Assembly (NCBI RefSeq): GCF_938040765.1
Contig: NZ_CALIAA010000047.1
Span: forward strand, 1-24,035
Reading direction: 5' to 3'
Source: an uncultured Fretibacterium sp.
GTDB lineage: Bacteria > Synergistota > Synergistia > Synergistales > Aminobacteriaceae
DNA length: 24,035 bases
Shown here piece after piece: positions 1 to 7,267 of this stretch. Positions within the stretch are counted from its first letter, which is position 1, and every line of letters starts with the position of its first letter. Made by a program: the position numbers and the translations under genes. The notes beneath the pieces are model-generated. The model searched no databases. It worked only from the letters and a program-made list of their open reading frames with translations, and was not told the DNA's origin.

Positions 1-118
1 TTCAAAAGACATAAGACAAGTTGTGGCGTAAAAACATTTGATGTTCCTCGAGACGTGTTCCCGCGCGGGGTGTTTGTGCGGGAGCGGGGCCAGATTCCTG
101 ACTGGGAGGGGCTTTATT
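1..118. other. Upstream edge, no gene assigned
   Basis: No convincing gene can be read here. In the + frames, short reading frames entering from the left stop at 12-14 and 29-31 and do not resemble the C-terminus of FlgC, which commonly precedes fliE. The last bases carry the purine-rich Shine-Dalgarno at 104-111 used by fliE. The window may start inside a flgC-fliE spacer, but this is a guess. Confidence 0.4.
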
Positions 119-457
119 TTGGACCGCTTGATGCTGGACATGAGTCGATTGGCGATTCGGAAAGCGGAGGATGCCGCGGCGGCGGGCACGCTGCGCATCG
201 GAGACGGACGGGAACCCGAACGATCGGCTGCCGTCGGTTTGTCCTTCGATGAGCTGCTCTCCGCATCCATGAAGGAGGTCAATGCCCTTCAGCTCGAGGC
301 CGACGACAGGATGCGCAGGCTCGCAACGGGGGACGTCGAGGATATCTCCGAGGTCGTCATGGCCTCGTCTCGGGCGGAGGTCGCCCTGAAGCTGATGATG
401 GAGCTGCGCAACAAGCTCGTGGATGCCTACCAGGCCTTGTCGCGCATCGCCGGCTGA
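119..457 (+). CDS. fliE: Flagellar hook-basal body complex protein FliE
   Basis: FliE joins the MS ring to the proximal rod and is exported early by the flagellar type III apparatus. The predicted product is 112 residues, close to the usual ~100. The C-terminal half is typical: a LSFDELL segment, then helices with NALQLEADD, DVEDISEVVMASSRAEVALKLM, and a closing RNKLVDAYQALSRI. I chose the TTG at 119 because GGGAGGGG at 104-111 lies 7 nt upstream; the next in-frame ATG, at 131, would be 19 nt away. The reading frame is open further upstream to 38, but that extension (Cys- and Gly-rich) does not look like FliE. It is followed 10 bp later by fliF. Family assignment is firm; the start is an inference from spacing. 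Confidence 0.88.
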   Translation: MDRLMLDMSRLAIRKAEDAAAAGTLRIGDGREPERSAAVGLSFDELLSASMKEVNALQLEADDRMRRLATGDVEDISEVVMASSRAEVALKLMMELRNKLVDAYQALSRIAG

Positions 458-467
458 TCTCTGAGGA

Positions 468-2042
468 ATGATGGACAGCCTCAAACGCTGGTTCGCGGCC
501 TTTATTCTCTTCTGGGTCTCGCTGAAGCTGTGGCAGCGTATCTCCCTGTTCCTTGCGGCGTTTTTGGTCGTTGCCGCAATCCTTCTTCTTGTCCTCTGGG
601 GGGGGAGAACGTCCTACGAACCCCTCTTTGCCGGGCTGGAGGTGGAGGACCAGGCCGCGATCGTCTCCTACCTGCGTGAGAACAAGATCCCCTATCGTCT
701 GGACCCGTCGGCCAACGCCATCCTCATGCCCAGGGGCCAGGTTTACGAGACGCGCCTCTCCCTCGCCCAGGAGGGGCTGCCCAGGGGAGGAAGCAAGGGT
801 TTCGAGCTTTTCGACAACACCTCGATGGGGCTCAGCGAATTTCAGCAGCGCATCACCTACGTCAGGGCCATCGAGGGGGAGCTGGAGCGCACCATCGCGC
901 AGATGGACGCCGTCGATACCGCCAGGGTCAGCGTCGTCATCCCGGAGCAGCGCCTGTTCCTCGAGCAGCAGAAGCCCTCGACTGCGTCGGTCCTTCTTCG
1001 GCTGCGCCCGGGGACGACCCTGGGGCAGAATCAGGTCAAGTCGATCATCCACCTGGTCTCCCACAGCGTGGATGGCCTTCAGCCGGAGGATGTCACCGTC
1101 GTCGATACGGGGGGGCGCATCCTCTCGGATATGATCGCCGATTCCATGATCATCTACCCGCCCGATGGGCGCAGCACTGTGACCTCGGTCCAGCGGGAGC
1201 TGGAGCGTCAGCGCGAGCGTGAGCTCGAGTCGAAGGCGCGTCTGATGCTCGAACAGGTGTTCGGCCCCGGCAAGGTCGTCGTGAGGGTCAAGGTCGATCT
1301 CGATTTCGACAAGCGCTCCCGTTCCCTCGTCGAATACACGCCCAACCCCGAGACGGGGCAGGGGGTCCCGCGGAGCAACCAGCGGGAGGAGGAGAACTAC
1401 AACGGGCAGGGGCAGCCGGCGGCGAGCAACCCCGGGACCACGACCAACATCCCCGGCTACGCGATCAACACCCAGAACGTGAACAGCGAGTACAACAAGG
1501 GGACCTCGACGACCAACTACGAGATCACCACGCGCAAGAGCGACGAGGTGGTCACGCCCGGAGGGGTCCGGCGCCTGACGGCCTCGGTCCTGGTGGATGG
1601 GGACCTGGACGAGGCCCGGCTCGGAGAGCTTCGGGAGGTCGTCTCCTCCGCCATCGGGTTCAGCGAGGCGCGGGGCGACAGCCTGGTCGTCAAGGGGATG
1701 AAGTTCTCCACGTCGTTCGCCGATTCCCTTGCCGAGGAGCTGCGGCAGGAGCGGGTGACGCGCATCATCGTGGGTGCGGTCATCGCCCTGATCATGCTGC
1801 TTCTGGCCGCGGGGGCCGTCGTCTGGTGGCTCCGCCGCCGAAAGGCCCGCATGGCGGCGGTCGTCCTGGAGGAGGAGGGCGGCAAGCATGTGCCCACGAT
1901 ACAGGAGATGCTGACCTCCCCCGACCTCCTGGCGTTTCAGGGGGAACTGGCGGTGCTGGAGGAGCAGCTGAAGGTCTACGCCAAAAACAACCCCGGAGAA
2001 GTGGCCAACCTCGTCAACGAGTGGCTCTCCTCCGACAGTTAG
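468..2042 (+). CDS. fliF: Flagellar MS-ring protein FliF
   Basis: FliF forms the MS ring in the inner membrane, the base on which rotor, rod and export gate assemble. The 524-residue product has the expected size and order: an N-terminal membrane segment (about residues 22-44), YscJ-type ring-building domain with YEPLFAGL, ENKIPYRL and GLPRGGSKGFELFD, a Pro/Gly/Asn-rich variable loop near residues 280-340, a second membrane segment (about 432-453), and a cytoplasmic tail. The last 20 residues (YAKNNPGEVANLVNEWL) match the FliG-binding tail of the family. Two adjacent ATGs (468 and 471) are possible starts; GAGG at 463-466 is very close, so 471 is the better spaced of the two. It sits between fliE and fliG, as in most flagellar operons. 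Confidence 0.97.
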   Translation: MMDSLKRWFAAFILFWVSLKLWQRISLFLAAFLVVAAILLLVLWGGRTSYEPLFAGLEVEDQAAIVSYLRENKIPYRLDPSANAILMPRGQVYETRLSLAQEGLPRGGSKGFELFDNTSMGLSEFQQRITYVRAIEGELERTIAQMDAVDTARVSVVIPEQRLFLEQQKPSTASVLLRLRPGTTLGQNQVKSIIHLVSHSVDGLQPEDVTVVDTGGRILSDMIADSMIIYPPDGRSTVTSVQRELERQRERELESKARLMLEQVFGPGKVVVRVKVDLDFDKRSRSLVEYTPNPETGQGVPRSNQREEENYNGQGQPAASNPGTTTNIPGYAINTQNVNSEYNKGTSTTNYEITTRKSDEVVTPGGVRRLTASVLVDGDLDEARLGELREVVSSAIGFSEARGDSLVVKGMKFSTSFADSLAEELRQERVTRIIVGAVIALIMLLLAAGAVVWWLRRRKARMAAVVLEEEGGKHVPTIQEMLTSPDLLAFQGELAVLEEQLKVYAKNNPGEVANLVNEWLSSDS

Positions 2043-2069
2043 CCGAAATGCAGGAAAAGGAGCCCGTTC

Positions 2070-3083
2070 ATGGCTAAGTCGAACAGCTCGATATCCAGCA
2101 GGGAGAAGATCGCGGTCCTCATGGTGGCCCTGGGGAACGACATCGCCGCCGAGGTCTATAAAAAACTGGACGATACCGCCATCGAGCTGATCACGCTCGA
2201 GGTGGCCAACCTGCGCAAGGTGACGCCCGAGCTCAAGCTCGAGGTTCTGAAGGAGGCGCAGGAGATCCTGATGGCCCGGGAGTTCATGGCCCGGGGCGGG
2301 GTGGACTACGCGCGCGACGTCTTGGAGCGCGCGCTGGGGCCGGAGAGGGCTCAGAACCTTCTGGCGCGGATCACGGCAAGCCTCCAGGTCCGGCCGTTCG
2401 ACTTCATGCGCCACACCGACCCGCAGCAGGTCCTGGGCTTCATCCAGGGCGAGCATCCTCAGACGATCGCCCTGATCCTGTCGTACCTGGAGGCGCCTCA
2501 GGCCGCGATGATCCTCAGCGGCCTGCCCGCGGTCCTGCAGGCCGAGGTGGCCAAGCGCATCGCCCGGATGGACCGCATTACGCCCGAGGTGCTTCGGGAG
2601 GTGGAACGGGTGCTGGAGCGCAAGCTGAGCACGGTCATGGGGCAGGACTTCACGATGGCCGGCGGCATCGACGCGGTGGTCGCCATCGTGAACAGCTCCG
2701 ACCGGACCACGGAGCGCAACATCATGGAACACCTGGAGGAGAACGACCCCGAACTGGCGGAGGAGATCAAGAAGCGCCTCTTCGTCTTCGAGGACATCAT
2801 CCGGCTGGACGACCGTTCGCTGCAGCGCGTCCTGCGCGAGGTCGACATGAAGGAGCTGGGGCTGGCCCTCAAGGGGGCGACCGAGGAGCTTCGGACGAAG
2901 TTCTTCAAGAACATGTCCAAGCGTGCGGCGGAGATGCTGCAGGAGGATATGGACTACATGGGCCCGGTCCGCGTCAAGGATGTGGAGGAGTCCCAGCAGA
3001 AGGTCGTCAACATCGTCAGGGGGCTGGAGGAACAGGGCGAGATCGTCATAGCCTCGGGCGGAGAGGACGAGCTCGTTGTCTAG
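2070..3083 (+). CDS. fliG: Flagellar motor switch protein FliG
   Basis: FliG is the rotor protein that binds FliF on one side, FliM on the other, and contacts the stator MotA. The 337-residue product has the full three-part architecture: N-terminal domain beginning with REKIAVLMVALG, middle domain with the EHPQT motif (about residue 128) that binds FliM, and a C-terminal domain with LFVFEDI and the charged helix containing DDRSLQRVLREVD, which in the family contains the torque-generating charged residues. AAGGAG at 2057-2062 is 7 nt before the ATG. The end overlaps the proposed TTG start of fliH by 8 bp, which suggests translational coupling. No oddities were seen. Confidence 0.98.
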   Translation: MAKSNSSISSREKIAVLMVALGNDIAAEVYKKLDDTAIELITLEVANLRKVTPELKLEVLKEAQEILMAREFMARGGVDYARDVLERALGPERAQNLLARITASLQVRPFDFMRHTDPQQVLGFIQGEHPQTIALILSYLEAPQAAMILSGLPAVLQAEVAKRIARMDRITPEVLREVERVLERKLSTVMGQDFTMAGGIDAVVAIVNSSDRTTERNIMEHLEENDPELAEEIKKRLFVFEDIIRLDDRSLQRVLREVDMKELGLALKGATEELRTKFFKNMSKRAAEMLQEDMDYMGPVRVKDVEESQQKVVNIVRGLEEQGEIVIASGGEDELVV

Positions 3084-4140
3084 CGTCCGCCAGAGGGTCC
3101 TGCGCACGGTTCGTCTGCTGCCTCAGGCCGTCAAGATCGGAATGGAGTCCGAGGCTGCTCTTTCCCTGGAACAGGGGGAAGAGCAGCGTTCCAATGAGGG
3201 GGAGGCTGCCCCGGAGGCTCCGACCCCGAGGGAACGGGACGAGAACGAGGAGCTTCGGGAGCAGATCGGGGATCTGCTCCGGCGTCTGGATGGTGCGGAG
3301 AGGCGCAATGCGGACCTGTCCCGGGAGAAGGCCGAACTGGAGGCGGAGGCGGAGCGCCTCCGCCTGGATTATGCCGAGAGGGAGCGGGCCCTGGAGTCGC
3401 GCGTGCAGGGCGAGGAGGAACGCGCGCGCGAGGAGGGGCGCCTCCATGGAGAGGCCGAGGGACGGGAGTCCGGCCATGCCGAGGGGCTCAGAACGGCCAG
3501 GGTCGAGGTGGAGGCCCTGTACCTCAAGAAGCTGGGGGGGCTGGTCTCCCTGCTGGAGTCCATCGCGGCCCGCCTGGAGGAGGACTTCTCCGAGCTGGCC
3601 GCACTGAATCAGCCCCGAATGCTGCGGCTCTGGTTCGACATGCTGGGGCGTATGCTGAAGCGGGAGGTCGAGCTGAAGCCGGACGCGGTCCTGCCCGTGC
3701 TGGCCGACGTCCTGACGCGCCTCAGCGACAAGAACAGCGTGGTGATCTACGTCTCGCCCGAGGATATCGCCCTCCTCCAGAACAGCCTGGATCGGGAGTT
3801 CGAGGAGGTGCTGCGCGGCGTGCGCCACCTGGAGCTGAAACCGGATGCCAGCGTGGACCGCGGAAGCTGCATCGTGGAGACCGGCCTTGGGGTTTACGAC
3901 GCTCGCTGGCGCACCCAGATCGGGCAGATCGAGTCCTCGATAGAGAAACTCTTCCAGAAGCTGGGCAAGCCGGCCAGAAGGCCCTCGGCCCACCGGAGGA
4001 AGGAAGGGGAGACGGAGGGCGGGAAGGCCGCGGCGCCCTCCCCTCAGACGGCGGGGACGCGGAAGAGGAGGGCCGGGACCCGGAGGGCCGCGGCCGATGA
4101 CGCATCGGACAAGGCGTCGGACGAGGGGGCCCCGAAGTGA
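3076..4140 (+). CDS. fliH: Flagellar export ATPase regulator FliH, with long basic tail
   Basis: FliH dimers bind FliI and dock it at the export gate and C ring. The sequence shows a charged N-terminal region, a long Glu/Arg-rich coiled coil, and the hallmark GxxxG series (five glycines at four-residue spacing at 3436-3492: GRLHG, EAEG, RESG, HAEG), then the FliH C-terminal domain (MLRLWFDMLGRMLKREVELKP, and a conserved-type DRGSCIVETGLGVYDARWRTQIGQIE segment around 3856-3930). The chosen start is TTG 3076, with GGAG/GAGG at 3060-3066 about 9 nt upstream; it gives an N-terminus SSVRQRVLRTVRLLPQAV, plausible for the family. ATG 3142 is an alternative. Beyond the normal end, about 55 extra residues form a Lys/Arg/Ala/Pro-rich tail. 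It overlaps fliI by 4 bp. Confidence 0.9.
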   Translation: MSSVRQRVLRTVRLLPQAVKIGMESEAALSLEQGEEQRSNEGEAAPEAPTPRERDENEELREQIGDLLRRLDGAERRNADLSREKAELEAEAERLRLDYAERERALESRVQGEEERAREEGRLHGEAEGRESGHAEGLRTARVEVEALYLKKLGGLVSLLESIAARLEEDFSELAALNQPRMLRLWFDMLGRMLKREVELKPDAVLPVLADVLTRLSDKNSVVIYVSPEDIALLQNSLDREFEEVLRGVRHLELKPDASVDRGSCIVETGLGVYDARWRTQIGQIESSIEKLFQKLGKPARRPSAHRRKEGETEGGKAAAPSPQTAGTRKRRAGTRRAAADDASDKASDEGAPK

Positions 4141-5459
4141 CGCAGCCGGGCCTGTTCTCCATCCTGGAGTCCGAGCTGGAGCAGCTCCCCCTGGTCAAGA
4201 TCAACGGAAGGGTCGCGCAGGTCGTGGGGCTGGTCGCGGAGTCCCAGGGGCCGGACGTCCGCGTGGGGGACCTGTGCCGCATCTGCTTCCGGGACGGTTC
4301 GCACGGCCTGGATGCGGAGGTCGTCGGGTTCCGGGACGACCGGGTACTCTTGATGCCCCTGGGGGACCTGCGCGAGGTCGGGCCGGGGTGCGACGTGATC
4401 TCGACGAACCATCCCCTGGAGGTTGGGGTCGGGGAGGCCCTGCTGGGGCGCATCCTGGACGGTCTGGGGGAGCCCATGGACGACGGGGGGCCCTTGGCGG
4501 CCGCGGATTTTTATCCCTTGTACGCGGAACCGCCGCACCCCCTGAGGCGTCAGATGGTGGAGCGCCCCCTGTCCGTGGGGGTGCGCGTCGTCGATGGGAT
4601 GCTGACCCTCGGGACGGGGCAGAGGATCGGGATCTTCGCGGGCTCCGGGGTCGGCAAGAGCACGCTCCTGGGGATGATGGCCCGGTACACCACGGCGGAC
4701 GTCAACGTCATCTCCCTGGTGGGGGAGCGCGGGCGCGAGGTGCGGGAGTTCATCGAACGGGACCTGGGGCCGGAGGGCCTCGCGCGCTCCGTCCTGATCG
4801 TCGCGACCTCGGATCAGCCGCCCTTGATCCGCCTCAAGGCGGCGCTGACCGCGACCGCCGTGGCGGAGTACTTTCGGGATCAGGGCAGGGACGTCCTGCT
4901 GATGATGGACTCGGTGACCCGAGTCGCCCGGGCGCAGAGGGAGATCGGCCTGGCGATCGGCGAGCCCCCGGCCACGAGGGGCTACACGCCCTCGGTGTTC
5001 GAGATGCTGCCCCGCCTGCTGGAGCGGGCCGGGGCGGGCGAGAGGGGCAGCATCACCGGCATCTACACCGTGCTGGTCGAGGGCGACGACATGAACGAGC
5101 CCGTTGCGGACACGGTGAGGGGCGTCCTGGACGGACACATCGTCCTGTCCCGCAAGATCGCGTCGCGCAATTCCTATCCGGCCGTCAGCGTGCTGGAGAG
5201 CGTCAGCCGCGTCATGCCGGCCATCGTCTCGCCGGAGCACCTGGCGGCCGCCGGGCGCATCCGGGACCTGTTGGCCACCTACGCGGAGTCCGAGGATTTG
5301 ATCAACATCGGGGCCTACAAGACGGGCTCCAACGCGCGGGTGGACTGGGCGCTCTCGCACCTGGACAGCGTGCGCGGTTTTCTGGAGCAGCGCGTGGACG
5401 AGAGCTCCTCGTTCGAGGAGACGGACAGGCTTATGCTGGCCCTGGCCCCGCAGCCGTGA
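4137..5459 (+). CDS. fliI: Flagellum-specific export ATPase FliI
   Basis: FliI is the hexameric ATPase of the flagellar type III export system, homologous to the F1 beta subunit, and works with FliH and FliJ. The 440-residue product has the family length. Walker A reads GSGVGKST (residues 169-176), Walker B is DVLLMMDSVTR (about 252-262), the LVGERGREVREF segment holds the catalytic Glu region, and GEPPATRGYTPSVFEMLPRLLERAG is typical. The GTG start overlaps the fliH stop as GTGA, indicating coupled translation. A 76-bp spacer containing a small AT-rich hairpin separates it from fliJ. Confidence 0.98.
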   Translation: MTQPGLFSILESELEQLPLVKINGRVAQVVGLVAESQGPDVRVGDLCRICFRDGSHGLDAEVVGFRDDRVLLMPLGDLREVGPGCDVISTNHPLEVGVGEALLGRILDGLGEPMDDGGPLAAADFYPLYAEPPHPLRRQMVERPLSVGVRVVDGMLTLGTGQRIGIFAGSGVGKSTLLGMMARYTTADVNVISLVGERGREVREFIERDLGPEGLARSVLIVATSDQPPLIRLKAALTATAVAEYFRDQGRDVLLMMDSVTRVARAQREIGLAIGEPPATRGYTPSVFEMLPRLLERAGAGERGSITGIYTVLVEGDDMNEPVADTVRGVLDGHIVLSRKIASRNSYPAVSVLESVSRVMPAIVSPEHLAAAGRIRDLLATYAESEDLINIGAYKTGSNARVDWALSHLDSVRGFLEQRVDESSSFEETDRLMLALAPQP

Positions 5460-5488
5460 TTCCGAACCTCGACCGCCCGCAGAAGAAT

Positions 5489-5518
5489 ATGAAAAATATG
5501 GAATCAGATGTTTTTCAT
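5489..5518 (+). other. AT-rich hairpin between fliI and fliJ
   Basis: A perfect 8-bp inverted repeat, ATGAAAAA at 5489-5496 and TTTTTCAT at 5511-5518, encloses a 14-nt loop. It lies just upstream of the fliJ Shine-Dalgarno (GGAGGG, 5522-5527). It stands out because the surrounding DNA is very GC-rich. A role in mRNA processing or in setting the fliJ level is only a guess. Confidence 0.5.
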
Positions 5519-5535
5519 TCTGGAGGGTTGCTGCC

Positions 5536-6000
5536 GTGCATCAGCGTATTCGAAGGTTCAGCCGCATCCTGAAGCTGAAGGAGGACGACAGGCGATCCGA
5601 GCAGGCCCTTCTGGCGGCGGAGCGCCGGGAGGAGAAGGACGTCATGGATCGGCTCTTCTCCCTGGAGGGGGAGAAGTCGAGGGCCGTGGAGGATTTCTGC
5701 GGCTGCGGCGGGAGTGGGAGCACGGCGTCCTGCTCGGAGCTCTGGTTCCGCCGGCAGTTCATCGATTCGATCGAGGACCGGATCCATGAGGGCCGGGACT
5801 CCCTGCAGGATGTCCGCCAGAGGATCGCGGGGACGGAGGCGCGCCTGGTGGAGCGCCATCGGGACGTCCGTGTCATGGAGACCTATGTCGACCGGCTCAG
5901 GGCCGCCGATTTTCAAAGTCGGATGGATGCCGAACAGCTCGAGCTGGACGACGTGGCCATGGTGCGCTATTCGCGGACGAAAAAAGGAGCCGAGGCATGA
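5536..6000 (+). CDS. fliJ: FliJ-like flagellar export chaperone/ATPase stalk protein
   Basis: FliJ is a small coiled-coil protein that sits in the FliI ring like the gamma subunit of F1 and helps export. The 154-residue product is almost entirely helical and charged (RIRRFSRILKLKEDDRRSEQALLAAERREEKDV at the start; paired heptads later), with the usual FliJ length and position immediately after fliI. FliJ sequences are poorly conserved, so the call rests on position, size and coiled-coil character. The GTG start has GGAGGG at 5522-5527, 8 nt upstream. Odd feature: a Cys/Gly/Ser-rich hinge at residues 55-66 (C55, C57, C66) interrupts the coiled coil. Its end overlaps the next gene as ATGA. Confidence 0.82.
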   Translation: MHQRIRRFSRILKLKEDDRRSEQALLAAERREEKDVMDRLFSLEGEKSRAVEDFCGCGGSGSTASCSELWFRRQFIDSIEDRIHEGRDSLQDVRQRIAGTEARLVERHRDVRVMETYVDRLRAADFQSRMDAEQLELDDVAMVRYSRTKKGAEA

Positions 6001-6542
6001 TACCGGAGATGACGAACATGAACCGGGCGCTGGGGCGCATCGATGAGATCCTGCAGCGGTGCGTTCCCTGGATGGAGAAAAGGGCCTCCGGGACGCAGCG
6101 CTTCGTCGATGTCCTGGACGAGGCCGTTAAGAAGGCCGGGACGCCTGCGGAACGGTCCATTGACGGGCTCCGCAGGCTGGCTGGGCGTTGTGCGGAGGAC
6201 TACAACATCGACGAGGAGCTCATCCGTGCCGTCATTCAGGTGGAGTCGGGCTGGAACCCCGAGGCGGTCTCCGCGAAGGGGGCCCGTGGCCTGATGCAGC
6301 TCATGCCGGGGACGGCGGATATGCTGGGCGTCGAGGATCCCTTCGACCCGGAGCAGAATATCGAGGGCGGGGTAAAATACCTCTCCGGTCTGACCGATAA
6401 ATACAATGGAGATATCGAAAAAGCTCTGGCGGCCTACAACGCGGGGCCGAACCGGGTCGATGCGGGGCGGATCCCCGAGGCGGCCTCCCGTTACGTCAGG
6501 AACGTCATGGCCCTCTACCGCCGCTACAGGGAGGAAGATTAG
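5997..6542 (+). CDS. Lytic transglycosylase (SLT domain) in flagellar operon
   Basis: The product is a 181-residue protein whose C-terminal two thirds is a Slt70-like lytic transglycosylase domain, which cleaves peptidoglycan glycan strands. Motifs visible: IQVESGWNPEA with the catalytic Glu at residue 83, GLMQLMPGTA (98-107), NIEGGVKYL, and ALAAYNAGP. Such an enzyme in a flagellar operon most likely opens the wall for rod growth, the role taken by FlgJ or SltF elsewhere. There is no recognisable signal peptide or membrane segment; the first ~65 residues are polar and helical, so export may use the flagellar apparatus itself (inference). The ATG overlaps the fliJ stop by 4 bp (ATGA). Only 2 bp separate it from the next gene. 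Confidence 0.92.
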   Translation: MIPEMTNMNRALGRIDEILQRCVPWMEKRASGTQRFVDVLDEAVKKAGTPAERSIDGLRRLAGRCAEDYNIDEELIRAVIQVESGWNPEAVSAKGARGLMQLMPGTADMLGVEDPFDPEQNIEGGVKYLSGLTDKYNGDIEKALAAYNAGPNRVDAGRIPEAASRYVRNVMALYRRYREED

Positions 6543-6544
6543 AG

Positions 6545-7225
6545 ATGGCCGAGGAACGCGTGGCGGACAGCCCCAGGGAGCCTCAGGCGGAACAGGCGCC
6601 GGCCGCCTCTCCCGCGGCCCCCAAGAAAAAGAAGAGAAAACGAAGCAAACTGGGCCTGTTGTTTTTGCTTCTCCTCCTGGCCCTGGGCGCTGCGGCGGGC
6701 CTTCACTTCAGCGGGATCTGGGACGGCCGCCCTCTCTTCTGGAGCGTGGTCCCCAGGATCCCCTATGTGGGCCCCTCCCTGGCGCAGCTCTTCGACATCC
6801 CCGCGCGGTATTCCCTGACGACGGAGGAACGGCGCCGGCTCGAGCTCGAGGAATGGCAGAGGCGACTTGACGAGCGGGAGCGCGGCGTTCTGAGCGCCAA
6901 GGCCGGGCTGGATGCCCTCTCGGACGACCTCGGCAGGCGTGCGGAGGTCCTGGACGAGCAGGTGCGACTGCTTTCGGAGTCGAGCGCCGACCGGTCGGGG
7001 AGCGAGGCGACCGAGGACGAAAAACGTCTGATCGACCAGGTGGCCAAGACCTATCAGGACATGTCCGCGCGCAATGCGGCGCAGATCGTGGAGCAGCTTC
7101 GGGAGGGCCTCGCGGTGGACCTGCTGAAAAAACTTCCGGTGGACGCCCGTGCCTCGATCCTGGGCAAAATGAAGCCCCAGCGGGCCGCGCGGCTGACGGA
7201 ATTAATGTCCGGCCGAGGGCGCTAG
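6545..7225 (+). CDS. FlbB/MotE-like protein with MgtE N-terminal type domain
   Basis: This 226-residue protein has a Pro/Ala-rich cytoplasmic N-terminus with a Lys/Arg cluster (27-35), one membrane segment (about 36-53), a coiled coil (about 92-150), and a C-terminal helical domain of MgtE-N type (AKTYQDMSARNAAQIVEQL, then LLKKLPVDARASILGKMKPQRAARLTELM). This layout matches COG3334/MotE and the spirochaete FlbB protein, which anchors the periplasmic flagellar collar; the location between fliJ and fliK is also where spirochaetes carry flbB. A periplasmic scaffold near the stator is the likely role (inference). GGGAGGAAG at 6529-6537 precedes the ATG. Family-level call is good; FlbB versus MotE cannot be decided by eye. 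Confidence 0.8.
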   Translation: MAEERVADSPREPQAEQAPAASPAAPKKKKRKRSKLGLLFLLLLLALGAAAGLHFSGIWDGRPLFWSVVPRIPYVGPSLAQLFDIPARYSLTTEERRRLELEEWQRRLDERERGVLSAKAGLDALSDDLGRRAEVLDEQVRLLSESSADRSGSEATEDEKRLIDQVAKTYQDMSARNAAQIVEQLREGLAVDLLKKLPVDARASILGKMKPQRAARLTELMSGRGR

Positions 7226-7267
7226 GCCCAAAGTGCCGGGCGAAGGCGATAAACAGAGGGAAAGGAC

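Noticed and set aside
38..118. Extension of fliE upstream to codon 38
   Set aside because: No Shine-Dalgarno at 38-41 and the added residues are Cys/Gly-rich and unlike FliE; the TTG at 119 has a well-spaced site.
357..3107. A 916-codon open frame on the - strand opposite fliF and fliG, and similar long antisense frames elsewhere (4044-5360, 7202-8611, 9537-10946, 21404-23197)
   Set aside because: They lie opposite well-identified genes, have His/Arg/Pro/Asp-rich low-complexity products with no domain, and are expected in GC-rich DNA with strong third-position bias.
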